A model generated the notes under the pieces. The model did no database searches, was not told the origin of the DNA, and saw nothing but the letters and a program-made list of their open reading frames with translations. The translations under genes were made by a program, and so were the position numbers. Below, one piece after another: positions 16,553-26,109 of a DNA stretch of 52,954 bases. Position 1 is the first letter of the stretch; every line of letters starts with the position of its first letter. This DNA is from JBEKHT01 sp049511715 (GTDB lineage: Bacteria > Chloroflexota > Anaerolineae > Anaerolineales > RBG-16-64-43), in the NCBI GenBank assembly GCA_049511715.1, contig JBEKXU010000026.1, positions 1 through 52,954 of the forward strand. The letters are read 5' to 3'.

Positions 16553-17806
16553 CTATGGGGAGGCGGGCGAAGGGCCGGGGTGGGAGGAGAAATGATCCTC
16601 CTCCGGTCGCAGGTCGAAGACAATCTTGATCGCGCCGTTCCTGCCCTTTTGTTCCCAGGTGCGTACCGCCTGCTGATATTGGGCCAGGGGGAAGCGGTGA
16701 GTGATCAGCCCGTCGACCCACAGTTCGTGCCGACGCTGGAGATCGATGACCCAGGCATAGTCGTGCTGCTTCTTGCCGGCGAACTCGCTGCTGCCGTGAG
16801 TGCGTGATCCAACCAGATTGACCTCCGCGTACCAGATCGGGTTTAGATCCACCCTCAGAATGGAGAGGTCAATCCCCACCATGACCACGGTGCCCGCCGC
16901 CCGAGCCCAGCGCAGGCTGTCGCTGAGAGTCGACCCCGTGCCCACGCAATCGTAGATGACTTCAAACCCTCCCATCAGCATCCCCCGATTCAAGGGGGCC
17001 TGGTAGGCCTGGCCGCCGGTGACCCGGGCCATTTGAAGGTAGAGATCGCCGCCCGTGATCACCTCCTGCGCGCCGCACTTTCGAGCCGCTTCGGCTTGAT
17101 GCGGGTAGCGCGCCAGAGCGGTGAGGTGAACTCCGGGCGCAAAGGCCCGCACTGCCTGAAGGGTGAGGAGACCGATGATTCCGCTGCCGACCACCAGGAC
17201 GTGGTCGCCTGGCTTGGGTGGACAGCGCAGGACAGCATGGACAGCGATCGACATGGGTTCAATCATCGCGGCTTGGTCGTCGCTCAGGTCGTCCGGCACC
17301 GGATAGACATCTCGGGCATCCGCCGTGTATCCGTCCGAAAAACCTCCTCCAACCCCGATCACTCCGCCCAGGTGCTCACAGAGGTTGGGCTGGTCGTTGG
17401 CGCAGAAGGGACAGGGTGGCTCGATCCCCAAAGTCCGGCAGGTGCTTCCGGTCAGGCGGCCGTCCATCACGACCCGCTGACCAGGCGCCAGCGGGCTGGC
17501 CTCCGCCCCGACCTCAACAACATCGCTGACCACCTCGTGGCCCAGGTAAAAGAGACGGTTCCCGGGCAGCGCGGCTGGCCCGATCGCCGGATCGACCTGA
17601 ACGTTCAACAAGGAGAGATCGGTGGCGCATATTCCGCATACCCGATTGCGAAGGCGCACTCCCCGCGGCCCGGGCAGGGGCGGATCGGGTAGGTCGGCCA
17701 CGCAGGCTGGCGAGAAGGGCGACCAGACGACCCCCGGCCATACCCGCTGCAGAGCTTTCACCGCCAGCATCTTGGGAAGGGTGCGCTCGACGTAAATTGT
17801 GCGCAT
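16553..17806 (-). CDS. Zinc-dependent medium-chain alcohol/polyol dehydrogenase
   Basis: A 417-residue MDR enzyme. Catalytic zinc ligands are suggested by CGICATDLSLLN and the LGHEVV His-Glu. The structural zinc loop has four Cys (STCRTLGIEPPCPFCAND and the following NLC). The Rossmann domain is DHVLVVGSGIIGLLTLQAV. The C-terminal half includes YDCVGTGSTLSDSLRWAR and GTVVMVGIDL. It oxidises an alcohol or sugar with NAD(P); the substrate is unknown, and threonine- or sorbitol-dehydrogenase-like activity is possible. GAGG precedes the ATG. At over 400 residues it is longer than the usual 340-370. Confidence 0.88.
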   Translation of the reverse strand: MRTIYVERTLPKMLAVKALQRVWPGVVWSPFSPACVADLPDPPLPGPRGVRLRNRVCGICATDLSLLNVQVDPAIGPAALPGNRLFYLGHEVVSDVVEVGAEASPLAPGQRVVMDGRLTGSTCRTLGIEPPCPFCANDQPNLCEHLGGVIGVGGGFSDGYTADARDVYPVPDDLSDDQAAMIEPMSIAVHAVLRCPPKPGDHVLVVGSGIIGLLTLQAVRAFAPGVHLTALARYPHQAEAARKCGAQEVITGGDLYLQMARVTGGQAYQAPLNRGMLMGGFEVIYDCVGTGSTLSDSLRWARAAGTVVMVGIDLSILRVDLNPIWYAEVNLVGSRTHGSSEFAGKKQHDYAWVIDLQRRHELWVDGLITHRFPLAQYQQAVRTWEQKGRNGAIKIVFDLRPEEDHFSSHPGPSPASP

Positions 17807-17905
17807 GACCGCCTCATCCCTGGAAGGGCCCGTCAGGAGAAGGCCGACTTCCTGGAAAAGCTGGCGCCGGAGGATCCAAGGGCCCCTGGCGTGGAGAACC
17901 CGAAA

Positions 17906-18721
17906 TCACGCGCCGGGCTTTGGAAGGGCTGCCCGGACCGCATGGCAGAGTTCACAGGTCGGATCGTCGCATAGCAGCGCGCCGGGATCTTCGCGAATCC
18001 AAGCCGTCGCCGAGTGCAGCAGGTCCCGCAGTGGCACCAGCTGCAAGCGAGCCGATCCCAGCCAACCTTCACATCCGATGCCGCGCAGCCGCGACTGGAT
18101 GGCGTCGAAACCGCGCGAACACCCTGGGTAAGCGGGGCACTCGACCACTCCTTGGGGGGTCAGCGCCCAGCGGATGAATTGCTTCCGACCGGCGCGTTGC
18201 TCCGCAAGATGCAGAGCCACATTCGCCGTGTGCTCGACCCCCAGCAGGACCAGGTCGCCGTCCTGCGAAGCCAGCTGAGCGATCGGACCCCAGGGCTCCT
18301 GCAACTCTTGGGTTTCGAGAGCTGCATCCGCATTGATGCCGACGAAGGAAAGAATCGGATGAGTTGAGCGCCGCGCCTCTGGGGATTGGCGCAGAGCCTC
18401 CGCCAAAGGCCCCAGCGAAGGGTGGACGGGCAAGTCTGGGCGGAAGAACTCCGCCTCGGCGTTGGACTCAGCCGAAGTCCCGTACTGCAAGCCGTTGTTC
18501 GCTGGACCGACCGGGGGCACGATCATCGTTTGAAAAGTGAAGGCGGGCGAGAGCACGGCTCCTCCGCTGGAAAGCAGGGCGCTGACCAGCGTAGGGATCC
18601 CCCCGCGGATTTCGGCGACCCAGTTTGGGGAGCCCACCACCAGCGTCGGAGAGCCCGGGCTGAGGCCCAGATCCCTTAAGGCGTGGACCGCGTCACGGTA
18701 TCCGAGGGAGGGAGACATCAT
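17906..18721 (-). CDS. AAC(3)-family (YokD-type) N-acetyltransferase
   Basis: A 271-residue protein of the aminoglycoside 3-N-acetyltransferase fold. It starts with the family helix (YRDAVHALRDLGLSPG) and strand pattern (PTLVVGSPNWVAEIRGGIPTL), has GGAVLSPAFTFQ, a HPILSFVGI segment, and the conserved LLGVEHTANVALHLAEQRAG. The C-terminal CHAVRAAL region is near the end. Chromosomal members often have unknown natural substrates, so resistance should not be assumed. It lies 48 bases after proC on the same strand. Confidence 0.82.
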   Translation of the reverse strand: MMSPSLGYRDAVHALRDLGLSPGSPTLVVGSPNWVAEIRGGIPTLVSALLSSGGAVLSPAFTFQTMIVPPVGPANNGLQYGTSAESNAEAEFFRPDLPVHPSLGPLAEALRQSPEARRSTHPILSFVGINADAALETQELQEPWGPIAQLASQDGDLVLLGVEHTANVALHLAEQRAGRKQFIRWALTPQGVVECPAYPGCSRGFDAIQSRLRGIGCEGWLGSARLQLVPLRDLLHSATAWIREDPGALLCDDPTCELCHAVRAALPKPGA

Positions 18722-18769
18722 GGTGCTCCGGGTCGAGGCCCAGGCCGACTGAGGGGCTTTCCCGGCCTC

Positions 18770-19612
18770 CTACTCCTCCGCCAGCTCGCTGCGCTTCTTG
18801 CCCCGGCCGAGCTGTACGGATCGCTGGTAGGCGGCCCAGATAGCGCGGGAGAGGGCCGTGCGAACGCCGGCCTTTTCCAGATAGTAGAGGGCCTCGGCCG
18901 AGGTGCCGCCCGGCGAGGTAACCTGGTTACGCAGGCGAGCGAGGTGTTGCGGAGTCTGCAGAGCGTATTCGGCGGAGCCCTTCACGGTCTGCAGGACGAG
19001 GGACTCCGACAGGTATCGCGGAAACCCTAGGTGGACTCCCGCGTCCACCATTGCCTCCATCAGCAAGAAGACGTAGGCGGGTCCCGTTCCGGAAAGGGCC
19101 GTGGCCATGTCGAGGTAATCTTCATCCTCGACGTAGACCTCCTGGCCCAGAGCCTGGAGGACCGCTTGAGCCTGCTCGCGCTGCTTGGCGGCCGTCTGGG
19201 ACGAAGACGTCCAGACAGTCATTCCCTGTCCGATCTGAGCCGGAGTGTTGGGCATGGCTCGCACGACATAGGAGTGATTGAGGCCCTGAGATATCGCCGC
19301 CACGCGGGCACCGGCGACAATCGAAAGGACCAGGCTGTCCTTGCGCAACTGGCCGTTGAGCTGCTCGAGCACGCGCGGAAGGACTTGGGGCTTCACGGAC
19401 AGGATCACCAGCCCTGCCCCTCGGACGGCCTCCTGATTGTCACAGGTGGGCCGCACGGCGTAGCGCTCCTTGAGTTCCGCCCCTCGCTCCGGCCTCGGGC
19501 CGGCGGCGGTAATCTGCCCTGGGGACACGAGAGCCCGCGAGAGCATCCCCTTGATCATGGCTTCCGCCATGATACCTGATCCGACGAAAGCGACCTGTGT
19601 CTCCTCTAGCAT
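18770..19612 (-). CDS. proC: Pyrroline-5-carboxylate reductase
   Basis: A 280-residue enzyme that reduces pyrroline-5-carboxylate to proline with NAD(P)H. The Rossmann start is VAFVGSGIMAEAMIKGML. LSVKPQVLPRVLEQL follows. The C-terminal catalytic region is ATALSGTGPAYVFLLMEAMV, and ALRNQVTSPGGTSAEAL-like sequence appears as LRNQVTSPGGTSAEALYYLE. The start ATG at 19612 follows the surE stop by one base (TGAAATG), implying translational coupling. Length and motifs are normal. Confidence 0.95.
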   Translation of the reverse strand: MLEETQVAFVGSGIMAEAMIKGMLSRALVSPGQITAAGPRPERGAELKERYAVRPTCDNQEAVRGAGLVILSVKPQVLPRVLEQLNGQLRKDSLVLSIVAGARVAAISQGLNHSYVVRAMPNTPAQIGQGMTVWTSSSQTAAKQREQAQAVLQALGQEVYVEDEDYLDMATALSGTGPAYVFLLMEAMVDAGVHLGFPRYLSESLVLQTVKGSAEYALQTPQHLARLRNQVTSPGGTSAEALYYLEKAGVRTALSRAIWAAYQRSVQLGRGKKRSELAEE

Positions 19613-19613
19613 T

Positions 19614-20387
19614 TCACTCCTCCCATTTCCAGTCGTTGAGCAAGGCAATCGAGTCGTGATCCGTCAGGTCGAGGTGGATCGGGGTTACGGATACATATCC
19701 CTGGGTGACGGCCCAGAAGTCCGAACCCTCTTCGGAGATCCCCGTGGGCGGCGGGCCGCCAATCCAGTAGTAGGGCTTGCCGCGCGGATCGAGGCGGCGC
19801 ACAAGCTCATCGCGGTAGACGCGCAGCCCCAGTCGGGTCACAACGACTCCGCGCAACTCGTCGTAGGCCAGGCTGGGAACATTGACATTCAGCAGGCTGT
19901 CCGGCGGCAATCCGTGTTCCATGACCAGTCGGGCGACACGGGCGGCGATCTTGCCCGAGGGGCTGAAGTCGCACGGCTCGACCTGATCCTCGGGGAGGTC
20001 GAGGGAAACCGCTATCCCTGGCACCCCGCTGATCACCGCCTCCATGGCCGCCGTGACGGTCCCCGAGTAAGTAACATCATTCCCCAGGTTGGCTCCGGCG
20101 TTGATTCCCGAGACGCACAAATCGACTTTCTCGGGGATGAGTCCGAGCAGGGCCAGGGCGACACAGTCCGAGGGAGCCCCGTCCGAGGAGTAGGCCGGGG
20201 TCCCGTCCGGCAGTTGAGTCAGCCGGGCCCGCAGAGGCTTGTGCAAGGTCTTGACATGACCGCTGGTGGACCAATTGTGATCGGGCGCCAGAACAGTCAC
20301 TCGGCCCAAGGGTTCCAGAGCGTGCGCCAGGGTGGAAAGCCCCGGGGAATTGATGCCGTCATCATTGGTGACCAGAATGTGGGCCAC
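19614..20387 (-). CDS. surE: 5'/3'-nucleotidase SurE
   Basis: This 257-residue metal-dependent phosphatase has the family N terminus VAHILVTNDDGINSPGL, whose DD pair binds the metal. Other conserved parts are VLAPDHNWSTSGHVKT, VSGINAGANLGNDVTYSGTV and AAMEAVISGVPGIAVSL. SurE dephosphorylates nucleoside monophosphates and is linked to stationary-phase survival. The GTG at 20387 (preceded by GAGGGA) was chosen over TTG at 20408 because SurE normally starts just before the first strand. It is followed by proC and preceded by the aldo/keto reductase gene. Confidence 0.94.
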   Translation of the reverse strand: MAHILVTNDDGINSPGLSTLAHALEPLGRVTVLAPDHNWSTSGHVKTLHKPLRARLTQLPDGTPAYSSDGAPSDCVALALLGLIPEKVDLCVSGINAGANLGNDVTYSGTVTAAMEAVISGVPGIAVSLDLPEDQVEPCDFSPSGKIAARVARLVMEHGLPPDSLLNVNVPSLAYDELRGVVVTRLGLRVYRDELVRRLDPRGKPYYWIGGPPPTGISEEGSDFWAVTQGYVSVTPIHLDLTDHDSIALLNDWKWEE

Positions 20388-20414
20388 GCTTCCCTCGAGT
20401 GGGTGCAACCGGTG

Positions 20415-21386
20415 TCAGGCCTCTTCTCGCTGGGGCGGAGCGAAAATCTCGTCCAACCGGGCCAAGACCTCCGGAGTGAGCTGGGACTGGACCTCTGCCG
20501 CTCCCAGGTTTTCCCGAACTTGTTCGATCCGTGAGGCGCCGGTTATCACCGAGCTGACCAGCGGGGAGCGCAGGCACCAGGCAATGGCCAGTTGGGCCGG
20601 AGGGAGCCCCAGCTCCATGGCCAGCTGAGTGAAACGCCGGGCCTTCTCGATCCTGCCCGGGGAGAGCGACTCCTCCCGCATCCACTCGTACCCCGGAACG
20701 GTCGCACGGGAGCCCGCTGGAATGCCCTCGCCGTACTTGCCCGTCAGAACCCCGAAGGCTAAGGGGCTAAAAGTCGTGAGCCCGATCCCGTATCGTTCCG
20801 CCAGACGGGCAAGTTCGTATTCCACACGCCGCCGGCGAAAGAGGTTGTATTGCGGCTGCTCCATGCTGGGAGGCTGGCAGTGCAGCTCGTGCGCGGCGTC
20901 AAAGGCAGAAGCAATCTGATCGGCGTGCCATTCGCTCGTCCCCCAGTAGAGGACTTTGCCCTGATCCACCAGTTGGCTCATTGTCCGCACGGTCTCCTCA
21001 AGGGGGACCTCCGGATCGAATCGGTGGCAGAAGTACAGATCGACATGGTCCAGCCCGAGCCGCCGGAGGGAGCCCTCGATCGACTCGATGATGTGCTTGC
21101 GCGAGAGGCCTCGGCCGTTGGGCCCCTTCATGGCCGGCCAAAACAACTTGGTCGATATCACCAGCTCATTTCTAGGGACTCCCCGGATGGCCTTGCCCAA
21201 CACCTGCTCCGCTTTGCCCTCGGCGTACATGTCAGCGCAGTCGAAGTAGTTCACTCCTAAATCAAAAGCTTGGCGGATGCAACGCAGGCTGGTGTCCTCA
21301 TCGACTTGGCCTCCGTAGGTCACCCACGATCCAAGGGAGAGCTCGCTGACCTTGAGACCCGAACGCCCGAGTCGACGGTAATTCAT
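20415..21386 (-). CDS. Aldo/keto reductase (Kv-beta/YghZ-like)
   Basis: A 323-residue TIM-barrel oxidoreductase. The catalytic tetrad is visible: Asp and Tyr in NYFDCADMYAEGKAEQVLG, Lys in ISTKLFW, and His in DLYFCHRFDPEVP. The N terminus MNYRRLGRSGLKVSELSLGS and the cofactor-binding C terminus (SSVITGASRIEQVRENL) match the voltage-gated K+ channel beta-like group. It reduces aldehydes or ketones with NADPH; substrate unknown. GGAGG precedes the ATG. It probably leads a transcript running into surE and proC. Confidence 0.92.
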   Translation of the reverse strand: MNYRRLGRSGLKVSELSLGSWVTYGGQVDEDTSLRCIRQAFDLGVNYFDCADMYAEGKAEQVLGKAIRGVPRNELVISTKLFWPAMKGPNGRGLSRKHIIESIEGSLRRLGLDHVDLYFCHRFDPEVPLEETVRTMSQLVDQGKVLYWGTSEWHADQIASAFDAAHELHCQPPSMEQPQYNLFRRRRVEYELARLAERYGIGLTTFSPLAFGVLTGKYGEGIPAGSRATVPGYEWMREESLSPGRIEKARRFTQLAMELGLPPAQLAIAWCLRSPLVSSVITGASRIEQVRENLGAAEVQSQLTPEVLARLDEIFAPPQREEA

Positions 21387-21664
21387 TGATGTCCTCCGTG
21401 GGCCCGGAGCGCGGGTCCAAGGGTGGCCGGCTGGCAGAGGAAGGGTACCCGCAGGACGAAGACGGCGCCTGACCTCGCCGCGCCAACGGCGGCTGGCGCT
21501 CCTGGAAAGGGGCTCCGTCCCGCCGGGGCCATTCCTCCTGTTCCGTACGGATGACGGGAAGGAGACCTGTCGCGATTATACATCCCGGGACGGGGCGAAC
21601 CGCTGTGGGCCGGACCGGAATCGTTACGAGTCCGGCGGCTTCTGGCTCGGAAGGACGGCCTCCC

Positions 21665-21693
21665 TTCTCAACCGAGATCCCGAAGGGTAAAAT
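21665..21693 (+). promoter_or_regulatory. Possible lipA promoter
   Basis: TTCTCA (21665-21670), a 17-base spacer and TAAAAT (21688-21693), about 56 bases before the lipA start. The -35 match is modest. On the opposite strand a TATAAT (21575-21580) could serve the aldo/keto reductase gene, but no -35 is recognisable there. Confidence 0.35.
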
Positions 21694-21748
21694 GAGGGCC
21701 TGCTCCTTTTCCGCCGTGATCGGAAAGGGTCGCAGGACAGGGAGGCCC

Positions 21749-22732
21749 ATGTCATTCGAGCCAACACGAGGCCGGACCGGCCGGGACGATGGACGAGTTG
21801 AAGAGGCGCCGAGGCCCGGCCGCCGCCCGGAATGGATCAGGGTCAGAGCGCCGACCGGAGAAACGGTCGAGGGCTTGCGCCAGCTGATGCGCTCCAAGGC
21901 GCTTCACACGGTTTGCGAGGAGGCCCGATGCCCCAACCTGGGCGAATGCTGGGGCCGAGGGACCGCCACTTTCCTGATCCTGGGAGATATCTGCACCCGG
22001 ACCTGCGGATTCTGCGATATCAAGCATGGCCGTCCCCTGGCTCTGGATTTCACTGAGCCGGAACGAGTGGCCCAGACGGTCAAGACCATGGGACTTCGTC
22101 ATGTGGTGATTACCAGCGTCAACCGCGACGAGCGCCAGGATGGCGGAGCGCCCATCTTTGCCATGGTCATCCGCCGCATCCGCGAGATCCACCCCGGTTG
22201 CTCGATCGAGGTGCTGATCCCCGACTTCAAGGGCCGCCTGGAGGCGCTGCAGATCGTCATGGAGGCCCGGCCGGAGATCCTCAATCACAATGTAGAGACG
22301 GTCCCGCGGCTCTTTCGCAAAGTGCAGCCGCAGGACCACTACGAGTGGGCCCAGGCCACCTTGAGCAATGCCAAGTCCTTGGACCCCGAGGTCCTCACCA
22401 AGTCCGGGATCATGGTCGGTCTGGGGGAGACCTTCTCTGAGGTGGTTGAGCTGATGCAGGCGCTGCGTTCGTGGGGCGTGGACATCCTCACCGTGGGTCA
22501 ATACCTTTCGCCCTCACGCGAACACCTTCCCGTGGAGCGCTTCTATAGCCCGCAGGAATTCCAGGAGCTGCGGCGAATCGGTTTGGAAGACCTTGGCTTC
22601 CGCTGGGTGGAAGCGGGGCCGCTGGTCCGCTCCTCCTATCATGCCGAAGAGCAGGTGCGCGCCCTTTCCGTTGTCCACCGGGAGCTGTGGTCCAAGCCCG
22701 CGGGTGGACCCCGGGGGACCGGCGCCGGTTAG
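21749..22732 (+). CDS. lipA: Lipoyl synthase
   Basis: A 327-residue radical SAM enzyme that inserts two sulfurs into protein-bound octanoyl groups. The auxiliary cluster motif is CEEARCPNLGEC and the radical SAM motif is CTRTCGFC. GRLEALQIVMEARPEILNHN and the C-terminal RSSYHAEEQ, with the Ser that ligates the auxiliary cluster, complete the signature. The ATG at 21749 follows AGGGAGG. Upstream in-frame sequence is not conserved. Its stop overlaps the stop of the convergent mutY. lipB is not in the window. Confidence 0.96.
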   Translation: MSFEPTRGRTGRDDGRVEEAPRPGRRPEWIRVRAPTGETVEGLRQLMRSKALHTVCEEARCPNLGECWGRGTATFLILGDICTRTCGFCDIKHGRPLALDFTEPERVAQTVKTMGLRHVVITSVNRDERQDGGAPIFAMVIRRIREIHPGCSIEVLIPDFKGRLEALQIVMEARPEILNHNVETVPRLFRKVQPQDHYEWAQATLSNAKSLDPEVLTKSGIMVGLGETFSEVVELMQALRSWGVDILTVGQYLSPSREHLPVERFYSPQEFQELRRIGLEDLGFRWVEAGPLVRSSYHAEEQVRALSVVHRELWSKPAGGPRGTGAG

Positions 22733-23841
22733 GCGAGGAGCCGTTCCCGGCGGCGGGAGGCTCGCGGCTTCCGGATCCAGTCGGCGATCTGGCGGTCGGT
22801 TTTCCCCATGGGGAAGTCTTTGAATTGAGCGGACCCGACCCAGCGAAGGGAGGGGGATCTTGCCCGAGCCGGCCGGGAAGAGGCGCGACATTCGAAAACA
22901 TAGCGCGTGACACGGAAATGGCTGTAGGCGTGCTCAAGACGTAGCACCTGCTCCCCCGCCCGGATCCGAATCTCCAGGTCTTGCCACAACCGGCGCTGCA
23001 AACAGGCGGCCAGAGTCTCCCCGCGCTCTGGCCGGCCACCCGGGAATTCCCACAGCTGGGCGAGCAGGCCCTCGCCGGGCCGCTGGCGGATGAGGTAGCG
23101 GCCGCCGCGGCGCACAATCGCAGCACAGTCCTGATAGTGCGGCCTCGGTGCCGCCCGCTTGCGCCGCGGGCGGTCTTCCTGGACGCCGCGCCGGAAGGCA
23201 AGGCAGCGGCCTCGAAGAGGGCAGCCTCGGCAATAGGGCTGGCGCGCGGTGCAGACCATGGCTCCCAAATCCATTAGGGCTTGATTGAAATCGCCGGCCC
23301 GGCCGCAGGGAACAAGGCTGGCCGCGACGCGAGCCAAATGGCGCTCTCCGCGAGCCGAGCGAACATCCCCTCGATAATCCAGCAGGCGGGCCAGCACACG
23401 GCGCGCATTGCCATCCAGGGCGGGGGTACATTCCCCATAGGCGATGGAAGCAATGGCGCTGGCGGTATAGGCTCCCACGCCCGGGAGGCGGCGCCAAGCC
23501 AGAGCTGTCTTGGGCCAGTTGCGGTCCGGTGTTTCGGCAAGCCGGCGCGCCGCGCGGTGCAGGTTGCGGGCCCGAGCGTAGTAGCCCAAACCTTCCCAAC
23601 TCTTGAGAACCTGCTGGAGCGGCGCGCGTGCCAGCATACGCACACTGGGGAACTGTTTCAGCAGGCGGCGATAATACGGCCGGGCGGTCTCTACCCGGGT
23701 TTGCTGGAGCAGGACTTCGCTCAACCAGATTGCGTAGGGGTCGTGGGAATGGCGCCAGGGCAGATCGCGAGCATTGCGGTCGTACCAGTTCAGGAGGCGG
23801 CGGGCGAGGGCAGCGGACGATGGGAAGGCGGCTAGGTTCAT
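22729..23841 (-). CDS. mutY: A/G-specific adenine DNA glycosylase
   Basis: This 370-residue base-excision repair enzyme removes A mispaired with 8-oxoG. The catalytic Glu is in WLSEVLLQQTRV. The helix-hairpin-helix is LPGVGAYTASAIASIAYG and the catalytic Asp is in TPALDGNARRVLARL. The [4Fe-4S] motif fits C-X6-C-X2-C-X5-C (CTARQPYCRGCPLRGRC). The C-terminal MutT-like domain has LWEFPGGRPERGET. The start abuts the sbcC stop (23842). The stop overlaps that of lipA on the other strand (shared TTAG). Confidence 0.95.
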   Translation of the reverse strand: MNLAAFPSSAALARRLLNWYDRNARDLPWRHSHDPYAIWLSEVLLQQTRVETARPYYRRLLKQFPSVRMLARAPLQQVLKSWEGLGYYARARNLHRAARRLAETPDRNWPKTALAWRRLPGVGAYTASAIASIAYGECTPALDGNARRVLARLLDYRGDVRSARGERHLARVAASLVPCGRAGDFNQALMDLGAMVCTARQPYCRGCPLRGRCLAFRRGVQEDRPRRKRAAPRPHYQDCAAIVRRGGRYLIRQRPGEGLLAQLWEFPGGRPERGETLAACLQRRLWQDLEIRIRAGEQVLRLEHAYSHFRVTRYVFECRASSRPARARSPSLRWVGSAQFKDFPMGKTDRQIADWIRKPRASRRRERLLA

Positions 23842-25938
23842 CTACAGCACGCGCACCAGCGATCCTTCTGCGGACTTGACGACCTCGATGCGGGTCGGAA
23901 AGGCGTCGCGGATTTCGTCCAGGTGGCTGACGACCAGGATGCGGTCGAAGTCCTCCTGGATGCTGTTAATCACCGCGATCATACGCTCCCGGCCCAGGCT
24001 GTCCTGCGTCCCGAACCCCTCATCGATAAAAAGCGCGCGCAGTTGCGCTCCCGCGCGCTGCGCCAGGAGTTTGGAAAGGGCGATTCGGATGGCGAAGTTG
24101 ATTCGGAAGGCTTCCCCTCCCGAGTACATCTCGTACGCGCGCGTGCCCAGTTCATCCCCGATCAGAATTTCCAGTGATTCGCGCGCCTCGCCCTCCTTGG
24201 TCTCCCGCTGAGTATCCAAACGCAGATTCATGCGCCCCTCGCTCATGCGGGACAAGAGGGCATTGGCTGTTTCTTCCAGTTCCGGGACGGCCGTCTCGAT
24301 GATCATGGTGGGCACACCCTTTCGGTTGAAGGCCTCGCGCAGTTCCTCAAGCAGGGCTAGCCGTGCGCGGCCCTCCTGCAGTTCCTTCGAAAGGGTTTGC
24401 TCCTGGACCTGAAGCTGTTCGAGCGTGGCGAGCCGCTGGCGCGCTCCCCCCACCCGCTCGTCCGCCAGCCGCTTTTCCAAACGGGCTTGGTCGAGGGTCC
24501 TGCGCTGGCCCTCTGCCAGGCGGACCTGTTCCTCGACTTGGCGGAGACTCTCACGGATCGGCGGCTGGGCCGCCTGGGCTTGCTGCCGGGCGGTCTGCCA
24601 GCGCTCGCGACGCGCTTCGGCCGAGCGGATTCGCGTGTGCGCTTCCTGAACGGACTGCAACGCCGCATTGATCTCGGCCCTCCGTCTCTCCAGCTCCGGC
24701 TTTCTCTTGGCGGCCGTTTGAAGTTCCGGCATCCTCGCCGAGAGAGATCCCAAGGCCTCCTGGAGGACGTGAATGCGCCCGGCATTGTTGCGGAATTTTT
24801 CGCGCAGGTCCTCCAGGCTGCGTTCCAGGTCCGCCGCCACCTGCTCACGGTGCGCGAGGGTCAGAGGCTGACCACAGGTGGGGCAGGTCGGATCGGCGCT
24901 GCTCTGCAGCAAGGCCAGGCGTTGCTTGATGGGCTCGGACTGAGGGGTGAGGGCCTCGTTCTCGCCCCGCAGGTGGCCCACTTCTTGATTCCAGCGTTGC
25001 TGTTCCTCACGCAGATTCTCTATTTCCAACTCGGCCGAGGCGATTTCTGCCGCTCGGCGCTCGAGTTCCGCCAGTTCGTTCTGGAGAGCCTCCGCCTGCC
25101 CTCGCGGGCGAAGGGCAGCCAGTTCCTGCTCGGCTTCGTGCAGCTCGCTCGCCGCCTCGGTTTCCCGCTGCACCAAGCTTTCCAGTTTCCGGGCGAGTTC
25201 CTGCTCGCTCGCCCGGATGGCCTCGGCCGCGGACCAGGCCTGTTCGGCGGCCTGGAGCTCTTGCCCCAGAGCGCGGGCGTTGGCCTCGGCTCGGAGGAGC
25301 TCCTGGGCGTACTCCTCGCGCCTGGCCAGTTCGGCCTGGATCGCCTCGCGTCTGCCCTCGGCTCGCTGCATCTCCTGCCTCAGGGCATGAATCGATTCCT
25401 TGGCCCGGTTCTCATACGTCTGCCATTGGTCGAGTCCCAAGATGTTGGCCAGGATCTGCAGGCGCTGGGAAGGGGGCTTGGCGGTGAACTCGTCCGCCCG
25501 GCCCTGGGCCAGGAAGGCCGAGTTCACAAAGGTCTCGTAGTCCAATTGCAGGACCGCAACGATCTTCTCCTCCGTTTCACGCAGGGTGTGCTCGGAAAGG
25601 CTCCGCCAGGATCCGTCGACCGCATCGCATACCTGGAACTCGAGCAGGGAACTTCCTCCCTTCCCTTCCTTTCGCCTCTGGCGGATTACCCGGTAGCGTG
25701 TGCCTTCCAGCTCGAAGACCAGGCTGGTGCGCATCTCCCGCTCCCCCAGGTGGATGAGATCATCCACGCTGCGGCCGCGCGCTTTGCCCCACAGCGTCCA
25801 GGTGATGGCATCCAGAAGGGAGGACTTGCCGGCGCCGTTTTCGCCGCAGAGGCAGGCGACATGCACCCCCTCGAAATCAATAGGATCCGGATGTCGGTAG
25901 GCCAGGAAGTTCTGCAGTTCGAGGCGCACGGGGATCAT
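23842..25938 (-). CDS. sbcC: SbcC/Rad50-type SMC ATPase
   Basis: A 698-residue ATPase. Walker A is CGENGAGKSSLLDA (about 31-44). Two long coiled coils flank a zinc hook, CPTCGQPL (about 349), through which subunits dimerise. The C-terminal half has the ABC signature region YSGGEAFRINFAIR and Walker B ALFIDEGFGTQD, then VVSHLDEI. With SbcD/Mre11 it processes DNA ends, hairpins and protein-blocked breaks. It is shorter than E. coli SbcC and closer to archaeal/Rad50 size. It lies 171 bases downstream of sbcD, with mutY immediately after. Confidence 0.94.
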   Translation of the reverse strand: MIPVRLELQNFLAYRHPDPIDFEGVHVACLCGENGAGKSSLLDAITWTLWGKARGRSVDDLIHLGEREMRTSLVFELEGTRYRVIRQRRKEGKGGSSLLEFQVCDAVDGSWRSLSEHTLRETEEKIVAVLQLDYETFVNSAFLAQGRADEFTAKPPSQRLQILANILGLDQWQTYENRAKESIHALRQEMQRAEGRREAIQAELARREEYAQELLRAEANARALGQELQAAEQAWSAAEAIRASEQELARKLESLVQRETEAASELHEAEQELAALRPRGQAEALQNELAELERRAAEIASAELEIENLREEQQRWNQEVGHLRGENEALTPQSEPIKQRLALLQSSADPTCPTCGQPLTLAHREQVAADLERSLEDLREKFRNNAGRIHVLQEALGSLSARMPELQTAAKRKPELERRRAEINAALQSVQEAHTRIRSAEARRERWQTARQQAQAAQPPIRESLRQVEEQVRLAEGQRRTLDQARLEKRLADERVGGARQRLATLEQLQVQEQTLSKELQEGRARLALLEELREAFNRKGVPTMIIETAVPELEETANALLSRMSEGRMNLRLDTQRETKEGEARESLEILIGDELGTRAYEMYSGGEAFRINFAIRIALSKLLAQRAGAQLRALFIDEGFGTQDSLGRERMIAVINSIQEDFDRILVVSHLDEIRDAFPTRIEVVKSAEGSLVRVL

Positions 25939-26109
25939 CGTGGGGCCCGCCCGGACACGCCGTGAAGGGGCACCCAGGCCAGGGTGAAGGCCACGAGCCG
26001 TTTCGTCCGCGGCCGAGGCTGGGCAGGCAGCTCCGGGTGCCTCTCGCAGGCCCGGACCTTGGGCTGGGGGTGCCCAGAGGGGCGCCGGAGTGTGGAGGCG
26101 AGCGGCCCG

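Noticed and set aside
17906..18721. AAC(3)-like gene as an acquired antibiotic-resistance gene
   Set aside because: No mobile element or resistance neighbours; it sits among housekeeping genes, and chromosomal family members often have other roles.
21575..21580. TATAAT on the minus strand as promoter of the aldo/keto reductase gene
   Set aside because: No acceptable -35 or TGn extension, and it would give a leader of nearly 190 bases; left unassigned.
24397..25965. A 522-codon plus-strand open frame
   Set aside because: It is exactly antisense to sbcC, rich in Leu/Gly/Arg repeats produced by the coiled-coil codons, and has no family motifs.
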